The notes beneath the pieces were generated by a model, which was not told where the DNA came from, searched no databases, and was given only the letters and a program-made list of their open reading frames with translations. Below are positions 46,934 to 59,562 of a stretch of 64,000 nucleotides of DNA, one piece after another. The stretch is from Solen grandis. Its lineage: Eukaryota > Mollusca > Bivalvia > Adapedonta > Solenidae. The translations under genes and the position numbers were made by a program. Where the stretch lies: assembly GCA_021229015.1 (NCBI GenBank), contig CM037788.1, positions 52,519,714-52,583,713 on the forward strand, given 5' to 3'. The first letter of the stretch is position 1. Each line of letters starts with the position of its first letter.

Positions 46934-48727
46934 TTTAAGCAATAGTACTAGTATACAAGTTTAATTGTCAACTTCCATCGGGCCAATTAGAACACAGAAT
47001 ATTTCATGCAATGTTAAATAAGTCATGCATTATAAACATATCAAAGTCAAATAAAACTAAGTTTTTTGTATTAATATATGATTTACGTCAATATCGGAGA
47101 AGGCTTATAAGAAGTTCTGTAAATATAAACTAAAGAAAATGTAACTGCAAAGGGGCGGTTAAAGTTCTTAGTGCCATAAACGCCTTTGTAATTTAAAGGG
47201 ATACCGCGGAACAAAAACAGTGATTGCGAAAGAAAATTGGAATAAACATCATTGACTACCTTTGTAGCCATATATGTTCTTCTTGTTGTTTACTAGATAA
47301 GAAAATGTCACTTGTCATTCAAAAGCAAAAGAAATAGTACCTAGACCCATTTCATATCATTAACAAAATTATTGACTGTTGAAATACCCTATCAGTGATG
47401 GCTTAGGTTATTGACACATAACAATAAATAAAAAACTTTTATCTGTTGAAATATCCATCAGGTATTTAGTATACGTAATCCACATTTATTTTCTCCATTA
47501 CTTTAAGATAAATATTGCAATTTCTGGACACAAATTGGGAATGCGAATGACATCGGTCTCAATGAACAGGACTATTTGGACAAGGGTATTTTGAATTGTA
47601 ATGCAAAATCTAGCGAGTCATCATTCATGTTTGAACTTTCCTGAACTTCGTCAAGATATTGACAAGTGTTGTCAATTCAAAGACATGAAATGAGAAGCAA
47701 AAGAAAGCTGACAATACCGTGTGTTTTCGTCACAATAAAGGCCACCTGACATGCAAAACATTTCATGAATTATTTTCTTCTGCCCGCTCAAATACAAATT
47801 AACTCCAAAATAAATAGTGCTCATTCTGTGAGAGAACATCAAAGTTAGTTTTCCGATTAGTATCAACATAGAGCAAATATTGTGAATCATCTGACCTACT
47901 TTCATAAAAAAGAAAGCATGATTTTGATAAGATAGCATAAAACTCCATTGAGAATGTCAAAGCTACAACTAAATCAGGATTTAAAAGAAATCGTGTTATC
48001 TTCAGTTCAATAATGGGTCTCCCTGCATCACATTATGTAACACAAAGCGGAGTAACGGGAGACCTTTTTACCCCTGAAATGCATTTGGAAATTAAATTCA
48101 TTTTGAGAGCCATTTCATGCGACATGAATGATTATCAAAACCCATCGATAACGGATCTTTAAGAGTTACTTTGCAATGACACGCGATGTTGAGCGCCACG
48201 ACAGTTTCATAGCACTGGCGATCGAAGATCATGGAATATGTAGAATTTTCAAAAAATGTCTGGCTTTTATTTCTGTTCATCACTCGCCGGGGTGATTGAT
48301 ATTCAGATCTTTAGTTGTTTTATTATCGTGGCAAATGATCTTTGTTAATGGGTTTTGGTTTTTGTTGTTTTTTTGAATGTTTCATTAACACAAAAGCCTG
48401 TGATATTTCACTCATCATGAAAAGAAAATGATTATATTGCACACTGTAATAATTCTGAATGAATTTGTATATACAAGTTGTTTATCTCACACCGTCGGGC
48501 TACAATGCGATCAACATTGCAATAACATTGCAAACGTTTTGGCGTCGGACAAAAGTGCATACAAGTATTGTAAAGGTCATTATTTTTCGTTACATTAAAT
48601 TCCGTGGTGTCTGTATCAAAGTGCATTTTGTACATGTAATCGTGTTCGTGTTCTAAAAGACGCCAGAACTATTGAATTTGAGTGCATTTAGAGGTAAATT
48701 TTCGTTTAAAACCATTTGAAAAATGTT
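46934..48727. other. Non-coding stretch, no recognised element
   Basis: AT-rich and unique. Minus frames of 60-90 codons lack domains and exon borders. Confidence 0.5.
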
Positions 48728-48890
48728 CGATGGTATGATTGGATGGTAATAGTCTCGGTATAATGTGACTGGGTATGATATCATACCACATGTTTGCGGC
48801 GTGATACTGTGCAGTGTGGCAGCACTTTAACTGTCTCGAGTAGACATCGTCTATAAAGGAATGAATTACTGTCAGTGGGATGTGAACAAA
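48728..48890 (+). mobile_element. SINE family 2 body and tail
   Basis: TAATGTGACTGGGTATGATA, GCGGCGTGATACTGTGCAG and GTAGACATCGTCTATAAAG, then ACTGTCAGTGGGATGTGAAC as tail, in plus orientation. The head is absent. Confidence 0.7.
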
Positions 48891-49547
48891 CATTACCGTA
48901 ATGTAGAGTTGTATATTCACATTTACAGATTACTGTTCATAATAAAAGGTAGATAATTATCTTAAAAAACCTGTTCAAAAAAATTAAACAAACAAATGCA
49001 TGCTCTATTACATCAGTTTCTATTTGACGCACACGTTACAAAGTTCGATGTCGATTTTAAACTGATTCAACAAATTTTATTTATTTTCGTTGGGAACTTA
49101 TTTCAGTTGCTCTCCTATGTGTAGGAGGTATAAAAAAACAAATCATTTGTTAAGCAGACCTTACAAAATAAATCGACGGTGAGAAAAAAAAATGCACCCA
49201 TCGAAAATTCGCTTAATAGAAAATAAGCGAAATTTAATGTGACGGCGAAAAGTAATGATCTTACAGTATCCTCTGAGATTATAACTTATTCAAGACAATC
49301 GTTTACTCGGACATGCTTGCAAACATGAACCCCATTTGTCTACTATTGAACTGAGCATTAATGTACTGTTTTCGATTGAAATCTAAATAGGAGCCGTTTA
49401 ATTGAAGCTGCGTCATGAATATTTATATCATTTAATTATCAGTAGAAAGTCAATCTGACAGGAAAACAGCGCCGGAAGTTGTTGGTGTCAAAGTGTGCCA
49501 TCATTTCTGCAACTGACGAAAAGGTCATATCTTCACTTGTTTTTTTT

Positions 49548-49589
<42 letters not shown>

Positions 49590-50366
49590 CACACACACAG
49601 ACACACTGAGATTTGGTAAAACGGGGTTCCCCCTAATTAACCCAGAACCTAATATTTCATCAAGGGCTTAGACCCCCCCCCCCCCCACACACACACACAC
49701 ACCCCTCCCCACAGACACATACACATACACACATAGATTAATTCCTGAGTCCGCCTCTGTATTGTAAAATTGGTAATTTGATTTTTCCATACAGTTATTA
49801 TAACTCAAAGAAGTTTAACCTTTTGTTTTTGCAATTCAAGGTAACGAACACAAAACAATTTCCCTTTAAAACAAATCGTAAGCATTACCATAGTTACAAT
49901 GAAACATAGTTCACAAGTGATAGATATCTGGTATTATGACATATATTCATTTTATATTTTCATGTGAGTAGGCCATGAAACTATGATAAAATACATTAAA
50001 CTTTCAGATTAGAATGTTTATCAGATTAAAATTAAACCGAGACGCTCCAGTTTCTATGTGCAACTTTGTTGCAACTGGGCGGACATATTTGGTGACCAAG
50101 TAGGCAGACTGATCGACTAACGATAGGACGTGATGGTACAGTGCGTCAAATAAGAAAACTAGGCCTGTCTTGCCAATGTGATAAATGTTAACAAACTCAA
50201 AATGGTCAATCTTTGCCAATAGATCATTTTGTAGGTGCACAACTTAATGCACATTTAGGAGAATGGTTAAAAAATGGTATGTGTTTGCTGATAAGTGCTC
50301 GATAAGGGTAATTTGCCGCGACACCTCAAAAATGGTACTGGTATAGCTACTGCATAAAAGGGTAGT
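48891..50366. other. Non-coding stretch with CT, AC and C runs
   Basis: (CT)n at 49557-49585 followed by AC units, and a C run with AC units at 49673-49700. The rest is AT-rich without recognised elements. Confidence 0.5.
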
Positions 50367-50377
50367 TCCAAGAATGG

Positions 50378-50620
50378 ACTTGACTATTTGAGTTTACCGT
50401 CGCTTCGACAGTATTTCAGTCATATAGCGACGTCATGCAGATGGAGGAAGACCCCGAATGCACGGAGACATCCGGGTAGAACCACCGACCAACCGCAAGC
50501 CAGCTGGAAGGCTTCCTCACATGAAAATCCGAATGACCCTGCCGGGATTCGAACCCACGCGGTGAGGGGCTGAGTGAGTGTTAAAGCCAGCGACTTTACC
50601 GTCTCGGCCACGGAGGCCCC
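50378..50620 (-). mobile_element. SINE family 1, full length with target duplication
   Basis: Complete reverse copy from tail (ACTTGACTATTTGAGTTTAC) to head (CGGCCACGGAGGCCCC), with B box GGGATTCGAACCC. The 11-bp flank TCCAAGAATGG is repeated exactly at 50367-50377 and 50621-50631. It lacks about 10 bp of body after GCGACGTC. Confidence 0.92.
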
Positions 50621-50635
50621 TCCAAGAATGGTTGT

Positions 50636-50808
50636 CCCGGTGTCAGGATAATGGGATTTGGTGTAGGTACCTTTGCCACATGTCTACGTCGTGATACAAC
50701 AGTGTAATAGCACTATATCTGTCTCATGCAGACATAGCCTCCAAATGACTGAAATACTGTCGGTGGTACGTTAAACTCAATAAACAAACAAACAAAAAAC
50801 AAAAAAAA
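50636..50808 (+). mobile_element. SINE family 2, 3' portion
   Basis: GGTGTCAGGATAATGGG, GCCACATGTCTACGTCGTGA, TGTCTCATGCAGACATAGC and tail ATGACTGAAATACTGTCGG, then TACGTTAAACTCAATAAAC with AAAC repeats. It starts five bases after the target duplication of the neighbouring SINE. Confidence 0.8.
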
Positions 50809-50904
50809 CTTACGTATAAGGATAGCCTAAGGACTGATATAAGCCCGGTGTCTACTGTTAATGGCTGTGATATCAAGTCATTTGCAGCCGGCTTGATATG
50901 TTAT

Positions 50905-50990
50905 TAAACCAAACTGTATCTGCGACACGTAAAATCCCCGAATGACCAAAATACTGTGGATGGGACGTTCAAACAAGGAAACAAACAATG
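50905..50990 (+). mobile_element. Tail fragment related to SINE family 2
   Basis: AATGACCAAAATACTGTGGA, TGGGACGTTCAAACAAGG and AAACAAACAA echo the shared SINE tail, but the preceding body (GTATCTGCGACACGTAAAA) differs, suggesting a third family using the same tail. Confidence 0.5.
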
Positions 50991-53900
50991 CAGGAACTCA
51001 TATATTCATATATTGCATCATTTCAAAAGAATGTACCTCAATATACGATGAAATCTACCATAGATCGTATTCAAAATTTAAACAGAGGATATCTTAATAC
51101 ATTCCATGTATATGAACATTAATACCACTTGCTATTCCAAAATATTCTGCCTTGTGCTGTATATGTTCAGCTTCTTCAGTTCTAGATACCGGTATTTATT
51201 TTTCTCACAGATTTCAAACTTAACATGTTTTTTAAATGAGTTATTGCTTTAGAGTATGCTATCAGAGAGACAATATTTCAGTCATATACGTCCCAAGACT
51301 CCGGTCTACCTTAAGTCAAATCAAAGCTGGTCCGGGTGACAAGACCGGAACTCAAACCTGCACGGGTGAGCAGGCAAAGTTTCAAATACAGGTAATACTA
51401 AATACATATACAGCAAACTAGACGGAAGTGAAAAATGATAATTGGTAACTTCATATATAGTGCGCGTGTCATAAAATAAGGGAAATAATTGCGTATGATA
51501 TTCGTAAATAACTAAATAAGAATTGTCTCCCCTGACATAAATAAATTATTTTTATCGTTTTCTTTTTGGGTACTTTAACTTCAAAATTCTAAAGGGGTAA
51601 GCATTTTATTTCTTAATTGTATGATTCCTTTTATAATGTGTTTTAATGATATGACAGTTATAGTATGTCCCGTAAATGAGTACATTGTTCTGTAAATTAC
51701 CTCCTTGTATTATGTTTCATATTTTACGAAAATTTATAAGTAAGTTTGTTAAATTTAGACTTGGCATAAATAGCTTATCACGTCTAAGTATGTTATAATG
51801 TATTGATTATTTGGTTGAAAAGGCTATGATTCTATTGTAAATTATAAAACACTTTGAATAAAAGATGCATGGGTATGTCAAACTCATTACTTCTTCTTTT
51901 AGGATCTGAGAGACTAGTAGAGTATAGAGCCAGGAAAAAGCCCAACTGGGTGATGAGTGGCTTAGACGTGAATACCAACGTGTTTTAAGTTATTTCGTTC
52001 CCAAAGCAGAAATGTCAGGGGAAAAAAACAAGAACACAAACGACATATAAATAGAGAACATGCTGTGCTTCTAAATACAGAAAGCACAATTGATAGCTTC
52101 AATTAAAACAGATACTGTAGAAGTAATCTAGGAAGAATTTAGTACAAGTAATGGAGACGTGAATGGAGTTAGCAGTACAACTGGGGATGATCTCCTGTCT
52201 ACCGTAAAAATATAACTATCTTTCCCATTTTCTGGCAGTATCTAATGAAAATTTCCTGCGTGGTATGGATCATTTCCCAAAAATTATCCCTGAAATAACA
52301 AGTCATTACTCTCTTTAGTATACTTTATGTAGTAAGAAGTATCTCAACAAAATGAAATTCAGATTTACTTAGAAACAAGCGTCACTTTAAAAACTGATAT
52401 TCTTTACTTCGCAAATACTCCCCGTAAGTTGTTTCAGAGTTTCCATAAGTATATAAAAAATACAAAAAACTTTAATTAACATCTTTATTTCATACACCCT
52501 TCTACATGTCAATTGATAAAGATGTTGTTGGCGGGGTATTCTTTCATACAGATACTATATTGTTTATTATTATAATTTTTTTATGGGTTGGGCGTACATC
52601 GTTTCATCACTGTAAATATAAGTTACTTAGTTATTCCCAATATCTTAAAACATTTAACAATAATTACACATATCATAATATCATCATCCGGAATATATAT
52701 GACTAAATGTATACTTTGGAGAAAACCGAATCTAAGTTGTAATAACTTGTGGTTTATCCATTTGCTCATAATTTAAGTATATGTATCATATATGTATTGA
52801 TGTATGTAATATGAGTAATAAAATATGTTTAAATCAAACTCTCCGTAAGTTGTCTGTATTCCGCTTGATTTTCACACGGGCAATATACACTTTGTTCTTA
52901 ACATTGTCAGGAATTTTCCCAGAAGTGATTTGAAATGACTTTCTTGTTCCACCACACTTGAATTCCACCAACCATATTAATCGTAAAGCAATACAATATA
53001 TTTACATTCATCAGTCCTTTTCTCAAATAGAAATTATATTAACAAGTACTATTTGTTATTAACGCCACCCCGGGCGGTGATATTATACTATCGAGCAAGA
53101 AAGCAACTTTTTACTCCCGCACCGCTGACGTAATAGTGAAACAGGTTCCTTCTCAGTCGGTCGGAAAAAGATGAACAGACCAGATAACCGGGAACAAGAT
53201 TTGGGAGCCTGCTAGACGGAGCTAGACCTGGTAAGCGCATAATTGGGCACGCTCCATTGTTGTACCCCCCCCCCCCCCGCCTTTTTTTTTATTTGATGCC
53301 AAACAAACATGATATGTCCTTATATGAGTAAAAGTATCATGCAGTTTAACTATAAGGAACTTGGTTGTTTATGCTATTGTCTGTACAAGTCTTTAACGCT
53401 ATCGATAATTTCTAGTGTGTACGGTATGGAGTGTACGGTATGGGATTATTAGCTTTTCTATACCAGAAAAGGTCTAAGACATTTACAAATCATTAAGGCT
53501 TTGTTGTAGCCTATTTTCTTTTCGCCATTGATCGGTGCTGAACCAAACATGATAACATTCCCCAGCTATGAACCTCTCCGTCAACTGTACATACTTTGAC
53601 ATATAATTTCCCTTTACGTAACAGTGTGGCTTTTTGTTCACTTGGCTAACAGCGATTTTTAGCATTTTTTGAAATGCTAATACTTGTTGAATCAAATGTT
53701 AAGTATCCCTAGTCATGTACTTAAATATTTCGTATTGCGTGTTTTACACATTTAAGCATTGAATTACTTAAGCGTAAAGTGTTTGTGGAATTCGAACGAA
53801 AAATACATATACATGTACACATAATTTGATTCCAAGTAATTACAAAAGTCGGTCGACAGAATAATGTCCCAGAGAACAGACCAACGTTTTAGTTTTGATG

Positions 53901-54236
53901 TAATAAATACATAGTGATACTTTTTCTTCGAATAAATTACTGATGATATTTTGATGTTCACTAAGACAAGACAATTGCCTGAACTCGTATTTGTTCCGGT
54001 CATTCCTGAATATTTTCAGAAGTGTTCTCGTCTGCTGTAGATTGTTTCCCTTGTCCACCGGGCGAGACATCCACATCATGATGGAACATTGCCAACCAGA
54101 ATGCATACTTCAAATGTACAAACAAAAAATAAAGACACTTACATCACATACATGTATTGGTTTTGTAGTTTCTCACAAAAGAAAAACACATCTTATTGTT
54201 CAAAGACTCTTGAAATTTTGGCTTACTTAACGAATG
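50991..54236. other. Long non-coding stretch
   Basis: Unique AT-rich DNA. A C run lies at about 53266-53278 and a small palindrome CACCCCGGGCGGTG near 53067. Frames of 60-90 codons on both strands lack support. Confidence 0.5.
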
Positions 54237-54335
54237 AATAACATCCCTCTGACAGATTTTCAGCCATTTTGGACATACGCCTACATGAGACAGATGTTAT
54301 TCTATGTCGTGCCATCCACATTTTTTATGCTAGCT
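54237..54335 (-). mobile_element. SINE family 2 fragment
   Basis: TTTTCAGCCATTTTGGACAT and CTACATGAGACAGATGTTAT match the reverse-written 3' body. The remainder is lost. Confidence 0.6.
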
Positions 54336-54400
54336 GGTGAATTCTGTTTTCTGTCGGTGAGATAAAATTCATACCCCACAGTGTGAGTGATATAGATCTG

Positions 54401-54475
54401 CTGGAACTACTTTTTTACTTATAAAGGAACTACTTTTTTTACTTATAAAGGAACTACTTTTTTACTTATAAAGGT
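54401..54475. repeat. Three units of a 23-24 bp tandem repeat
   Basis: GGAACTACTTTTTTACTTAT-type units occur three times in a row, differing only in T-run length. Confidence 0.9.
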
Positions 54476-54730
54476 TATGAAGCAGCAGCTAGCATGAAAT
54501 AAAAAGTAAATGTGTTAAGTGCATTTGGAATATATCTCATCTCGAAGTTATACAATTTTCACATTAAAATTGAATTAATATTAAAATTGTATCTCTTCTC
54601 AATAACATTTATTCCATATCCACTCAAACTAAACACATATACGCTATATACTGCCATTACTGGGCCAAAAGGAGTGAGGGGTCAAACTCCGGGGTCTGCG
54701 CACAAAGCCGGATAGGCAGCCGGACCCTAA

Positions 54731-54960
54731 TTAACCTTTTCCCTCATAGAGGAAACCACGAAAAGACCTATGCGAACAACATAAAACCAGATAACTCGCA
54801 GGCTGATCAGGTTTTAAGCTGTTCGCTGCTCCCCAATGGTCTGGAAATGAGGATTTTATAATTAAATTTGGTAAGGTTTAACTGTGGTTTTCTGCAGATC
54901 AGGCTTTATGTGATACCTATTGAGTGCGTCAAAATGAGTCTATATGAGGGAAAGGGTTAA
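54731..54960 (+). mobile_element. piggyBac-like MITE (family A), copy 5
   Basis: 230 bp with TTAA-bounded ends (left end TTAACCTTTTCCCTCATA, right end intact). The left arm of the palindrome has lost about 13 bases (AAAACCAGATAACTCGCAGG), while the right arm is complete. Confidence 0.85.
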
Positions 54961-55380
54961 ACAAGATATCAGTCAGTCAGTTACTGGGCCAACAGTACTG
55001 GAACTACTGAGTACTTTATTATCTCCTTCGTCGATCAGTTAGAGATTTGAATTGTTTAATTTTAACCATATATAATATTGTCTACTTAAAGTACTTTTTA
55101 TGTATGTGAGAAAAGTCATAAATTAACGCCCATTAAGAAATAAATAACGATTTAAAATGTCAATGATATTATTAACAATGACATTTATTACAATTAATAC
55201 ATCTCAATGATATACGCTGGACTGGACAATGTCTCTGCATGGATCTCTTCCTTCAATATGTGTGCTTGTTGTTGTTGTTGTTGTTTTCTTCATAGTTCTT
55301 CTTATATTTACGAGTGTGACCTTATAATCAGTTGTTCGACTGGCAATATTGTATGGATATATAACGAGATTATATTATAA

Positions 55381-55567
55381 GTTTGTTTGATGGGATTTAC
55401 GTCCCACCCACAGTATTTCAGTTATTTGGGAGACGATGTCTACTTGAGACAAATATAGTGCTGCTACACTGTAGTATCACGCCGTAGACATGTGGTATGA
55501 TACCACACCCAGCCACATTATCCTGACACCGGGCCAACCAGTCCTGGAACTACCCTTATATGCTGAA
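55381..55567 (-). mobile_element. SINE family 2, long body and tail
   Basis: Cleanest body: TTTGATGGGATTTACGTCCC, CACAGTATTTCAGTTATTTG, AGTATCACGCCGTAGACATG, ACACCCAGCCACATTATCCT, GGGCCAACCAGTCCTGGAAC and TTATATGCTGA. The tRNA head is missing at the right end. Confidence 0.85.
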
Positions 55568-55903
55568 ATCATATATATTAGAAGCATAAGTCGCTATAAT
55601 GAGACACTATCAAAATAAGTAAGGCTTCCTTATACATATATCTCAAACTCATATCTGAATGGTTGAATTCTAAATAATTTGGACGAGGAGGAAAAATAGT
55701 CCAGCAGTAGGGATGTTTGCTGATGAAGATGATAATATTCCCACAAAATATTGCAATACATCGTCCTGTGCTTGGTTGTTGTGGTAACTAAATGGTTACC
55801 GTACTTCCTGACTTCCAGCAGAGGATTGGCAATACCCGGAATAATTCGCTGATTTAAAAACTGATCAATCAGTGACTGAGAAAAACTCTCAAATTATGTT
55901 TAT

Positions 55904-56256
55904 TATTCCCCGCCGAAGGCGACGGGGGATATGGTAATAGTCTCCGTCCGTCCGTCCGTCTGTCCATCCTTCTGTCCCACATTTTTGTTCGGAGCATAAC
56001 TCAAAAAGTATTTGAGGTATCAACTTGATACTTCATAGGTGGATAGATCTCATTGAGGAGGAGTGCAGAGCACAATATTTCATAATTGTTTGAGTTATTG
56101 CCCTTTGTTATTTTTTCAGGCTTGATTTTTGTCCGGAGCTTAAGTCAAAAAGTATTTGAGGTATCAACTTGATACTTCATAGGTGGAAAGATCTCATTGA
56201 GAGAAGTGCAGTGCACAAGAAAGATAACGCTACCTTTAACATTTTTTAGTTATTGC

Positions 56257-56290
<34 letters not shown>

Positions 56291-56686
56291 GATTGTTTTT
56301 TTGTGTGTTTTTTCAGGCTTAATTTTTGTCCGAAGCTTAAGTCAAAAAGTATTTGAGGTATCAACTTGATATTTCATAGGTGGAAAGATCTCATTGAGGA
56401 GAAGTGCAGTGCACAAGAATGATAACTCTACATTTAATAGTTTTTGAGTTATTGCCCTTTGCTATTTATAGGCTTAATTATTGTTACAGCGACCTTAATA
56501 TTTTACCTGTAGACCTCAAAATAGGGGAATTTATAGGTCTTCACATGGTTTTCATATCTATAATTATTTCAAACATCAGTCTTTCATTACCAAAAATATC
56601 TTTTAATAACGAATTATTCTACTCTCCAACAATCTTTTAACGAGTAAGCATTCGACGGGGGATGGCCATGTCAACATGGCTCTTGT
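55904..56686 (+). mobile_element. Tandem-core element E3 (Helentron/HINE-like)
   Basis: The 5' end is a nested hairpin: CCCCG...CGGGG around CGCC-GAA-GGCG (55908-55927), followed by a run of CCGT units (CTCCGTCCGTCCGTCCGTC). The core has about three units sharing AAGTATTTGAGGTATCAAC (56006, 56150, 56347) and contains a GT microsatellite (56260-56287). Near the 3' end ATTCGACGGGG (56650-) mirrors the 5' arm. A perfect hairpin GCCATG-TCAA-CATGGC and then TCTTGT close the element at 56686. It is non-coding. Confidence 0.7.
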
Positions 56687-59012
56687 TTACCACTGAACAA
56701 CACCAGCATATATATTAGGTGTTCGTGCTCGTTGATTTATGTATTTTGGTGTAAAATAGCTCAAAAACAAAGATTAAACAAAGATTGGCAACTAGTCAAC
56801 TAGTCTAAATCTCACAAAAGCATGTAACAAATTGTCCAATTCTTGGGAAGGCATGTTTTAATTCATCTCCTTTTCCATTGAAGACATGTGAGAGTAAATC
56901 GCATCCTACAAAAAAAAACAAAAAACATTACAATACCATCAAAAAGATACACTACTAAAATTAGTCGAGGAATAGAATTTTTTTTGTAATATATAAAATA
57001 GAAAAGTACTTGCATGATTGTAACAACGTAAAATGTGTTGTATTCTGCTACACTACTTGAATTTAAATCATAATTATTTTTTTTAAATAAATCAAATTGA
57101 AATAATTTATTGATGTAGCGATATGATTATTTTATAATATGGTTACATTTTCCGATGTGATATTTCCATATTTTTTGTTTGAAAGCCTGTAATATTCAAT
57201 GATCTGCTGTGTGCCTAAGCAATATTTTCCACTGTTAGTAATAAGGGGAAGGTACTCCAGACTACCGTTGAACATAGCTAGAAAAGTTGTCTTTCTTCCC
57301 GGGTGTTGCTAATTAAGAAAGTTTTTGTTTGCTGTTGTCGTTGTCGTCGTTGTTGTCTTGTTGTTATTGTTTGTGTGTATCTGTCTTTTTTGCGAAGAGC
57401 TTTCTCAAATTGAGAATTTAAAGAAAAGATATACCAAACAAATAATTATACATCAACGTGCAATGGCCCGTGGCTGCTAATATAATGACGTTGAACGTGC
57501 GTGGCCGACGATGGAATTTATGTGTTCGCTATCTGTTTACTCTTCTGTTTTTATGTTGTTTCTTCTGTACAAAAACTATTATGTAGGCGTGCTCAATTGT
57601 TCTATAATTATTCGATGGATTTCTTCCTAGCTTGACAAATTGAGTAAACATATTGATTAAACTTGATACTACTGTCACCACATCTGGGTATGGTAACAGC
57701 CGTCCACGAAGCCCCTTTTGTGATGATAATAGGTCTTATTATCGTGCACATTATGGCCATTGAAAATAATCTATTTTTCTAAATATACAATATACATGAC
57801 CACAGGTGAAAGAAATTTACGATCTTACAATAAAATCAACAAATGTTCTATTTATTTCACGCTATTCTAACGCGTGCTTCACCATTTCTCTTTCTTTCTT
57901 TCCCCATCAGGTAGCCTCAATATAATAGTATAACTTTTATGGATTTGTCGTTATTTTTTAACCCAGCTCAGTAAAAGCGACATTACTTTAAATAAGGTAT
58001 GATGGAAATATTTATCGTAGTGACCATGGTGATATCTTAACGGTGAAAGATATGAGTATCATTCAAAAATTAATTCGTTTTTCGTCCTTTCACCGAAAAC
58101 ATGAACTGATGCCTCCAAAATTCTGTAATTGTACTATCATGAAACCAATCTCAGTGAAACTGAGTTTCCAGGAGTGGTGTTTTATGACTACGGGTTGCAA
58201 GGTCATTGCAGACATTTTTTCAGATCATTTCAGACAGAAAGTACTGGTGCAACTCAGATCCGAGAATTAGTTGTAAAGCTCGTTTCCCTATCGACTTAGA
58301 TTTAAACAATGATAAAAATATATCTCATGGGTTATTGGAAATGCTTTCTGTGCATTTTGCGCGTCAGACTTTCATGAAACAAACCTTAACGTTCTTGTTG
58401 AGTTCTTGCAGCCAGTCTGTTGAGGCTTTCAGTAGGTCTCAGGTCACTTACGTTGATTACTCCACGACCTTGAAACTTTCCCCCAGTGTTCAAATCTTTG
58501 GCAGCTGCTCTGATGGATTTATTTTGTATTTATTTTGAGCCAAGCACGAGATGCAGAATATTGCTATGAGTAATCTCGTCTGCAGAATGTCTCACACCCT
58601 ATAGCAACACACAAAGAATTTCTATTCGGCAATTCCCGTCTAAACCCGAAGATCAACTCTAATCCGAATCAGCTTCACAATAGATAACTACAATATAGAC
58701 AATAAGAAAATTAAAAAACAGCCCCCAAAAATCATATATTGAAGATGAACTAACACCAAAAGAAGGAGCAATAAAATATGAAATGGCCAAACATAAACCT
58801 TGAGACAAGAGAAATACCAAACAGTTACCGCAATGGAACAGTGAATCAGCAAAAGGACCAGCCAGATTTAAAAGGGGCACCAGGCTCCCAGCCTAGCACC
58901 TCCTGGAGGTATTTCGCTATGACGAACAGTGTAAATAAAAATATCCCATCAAAGTTTGGACTAGTTATTATATTGTTATACCGAGAAATGAAAACAGTAT
59001 GAGGAGAAAAAT
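56687..59012. other. Long non-coding stretch
   Basis: Mostly AT-rich and unique. Two overlapping plus frames at 58043-58270 and 58206-58538 (75 and 110 codons) might be a frameshifted relic, but no domain, splice border or family was recognised. Confidence 0.4.
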
Positions 59013-59312
59013 ATTAACATAACGACAAACGATACGTAGTAACATTACGACAAACTACGATACGTATTAACATAACGGCAAACGATACGTATTAACATAA
59101 CGACAAACTACGATACGTATTAACATAACGACAAACTACGATACGTATTAACATAACGACAAACGATACGTATTAACATAACGACAAACGATACGTATTA
59201 ACATAACGAAAAACTACGATACGTATCAACATAACGACAAACTACGATACTTATTAACATAATGACAAACTACAATACATATTAACATAACGACAAACTA
59301 CGATACGTACTA
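59013..59312. repeat. 26-28 bp tandem array
   Basis: Units ACATAACGACAAACTACGAT plus ACGTATTA alternate with shorter units lacking the CTA (GACAAACGATACG). Eleven or so units occur. The array is broken by a SINE and resumes for about one unit at 59527-59557. Confidence 0.9.
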
Positions 59313-59316
59313 AAAA

Positions 59317-59522
59317 AAACCGGGTTCGAATCCCGGTAGGGACTTCGGATTTTTCACGTGAGGAAGCCTTCCAGCTGGCTTGCGGTAGGTCGGTGGCTCT
59401 ACCCGGGTACCTCTGTGTACTCGGGGTCTTCCTCCACCTGTAATTAGCTGGACGTCGCTATATGATTGAAATACTATCGCAGTGACGGTAAACCCCAATA
59501 CAACAACAGCAACAACAACAAC
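59317..59522 (+). mobile_element. SINE family 1, head truncated, inserted in the array
   Basis: Starts at the B box (GGGTTCGAATCCCGG) and runs through the body (GCCTTCCAGCTGGCTTGCGG) to the tail GTAAACCCCAATACAACAAC and CAACAACAAC. 5' truncation is typical of SINE insertion. Confidence 0.88.
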
Positions 59523-59562
59523 TAAAAAAACGACAACCAACGATACGTAGTCGCTATAACAA

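Noticed and set aside
58043..58538. Frameshifted gene remnant
   Set aside because: Two frames overlap, but neither shows a recognisable motif or exon border; chance is as likely.
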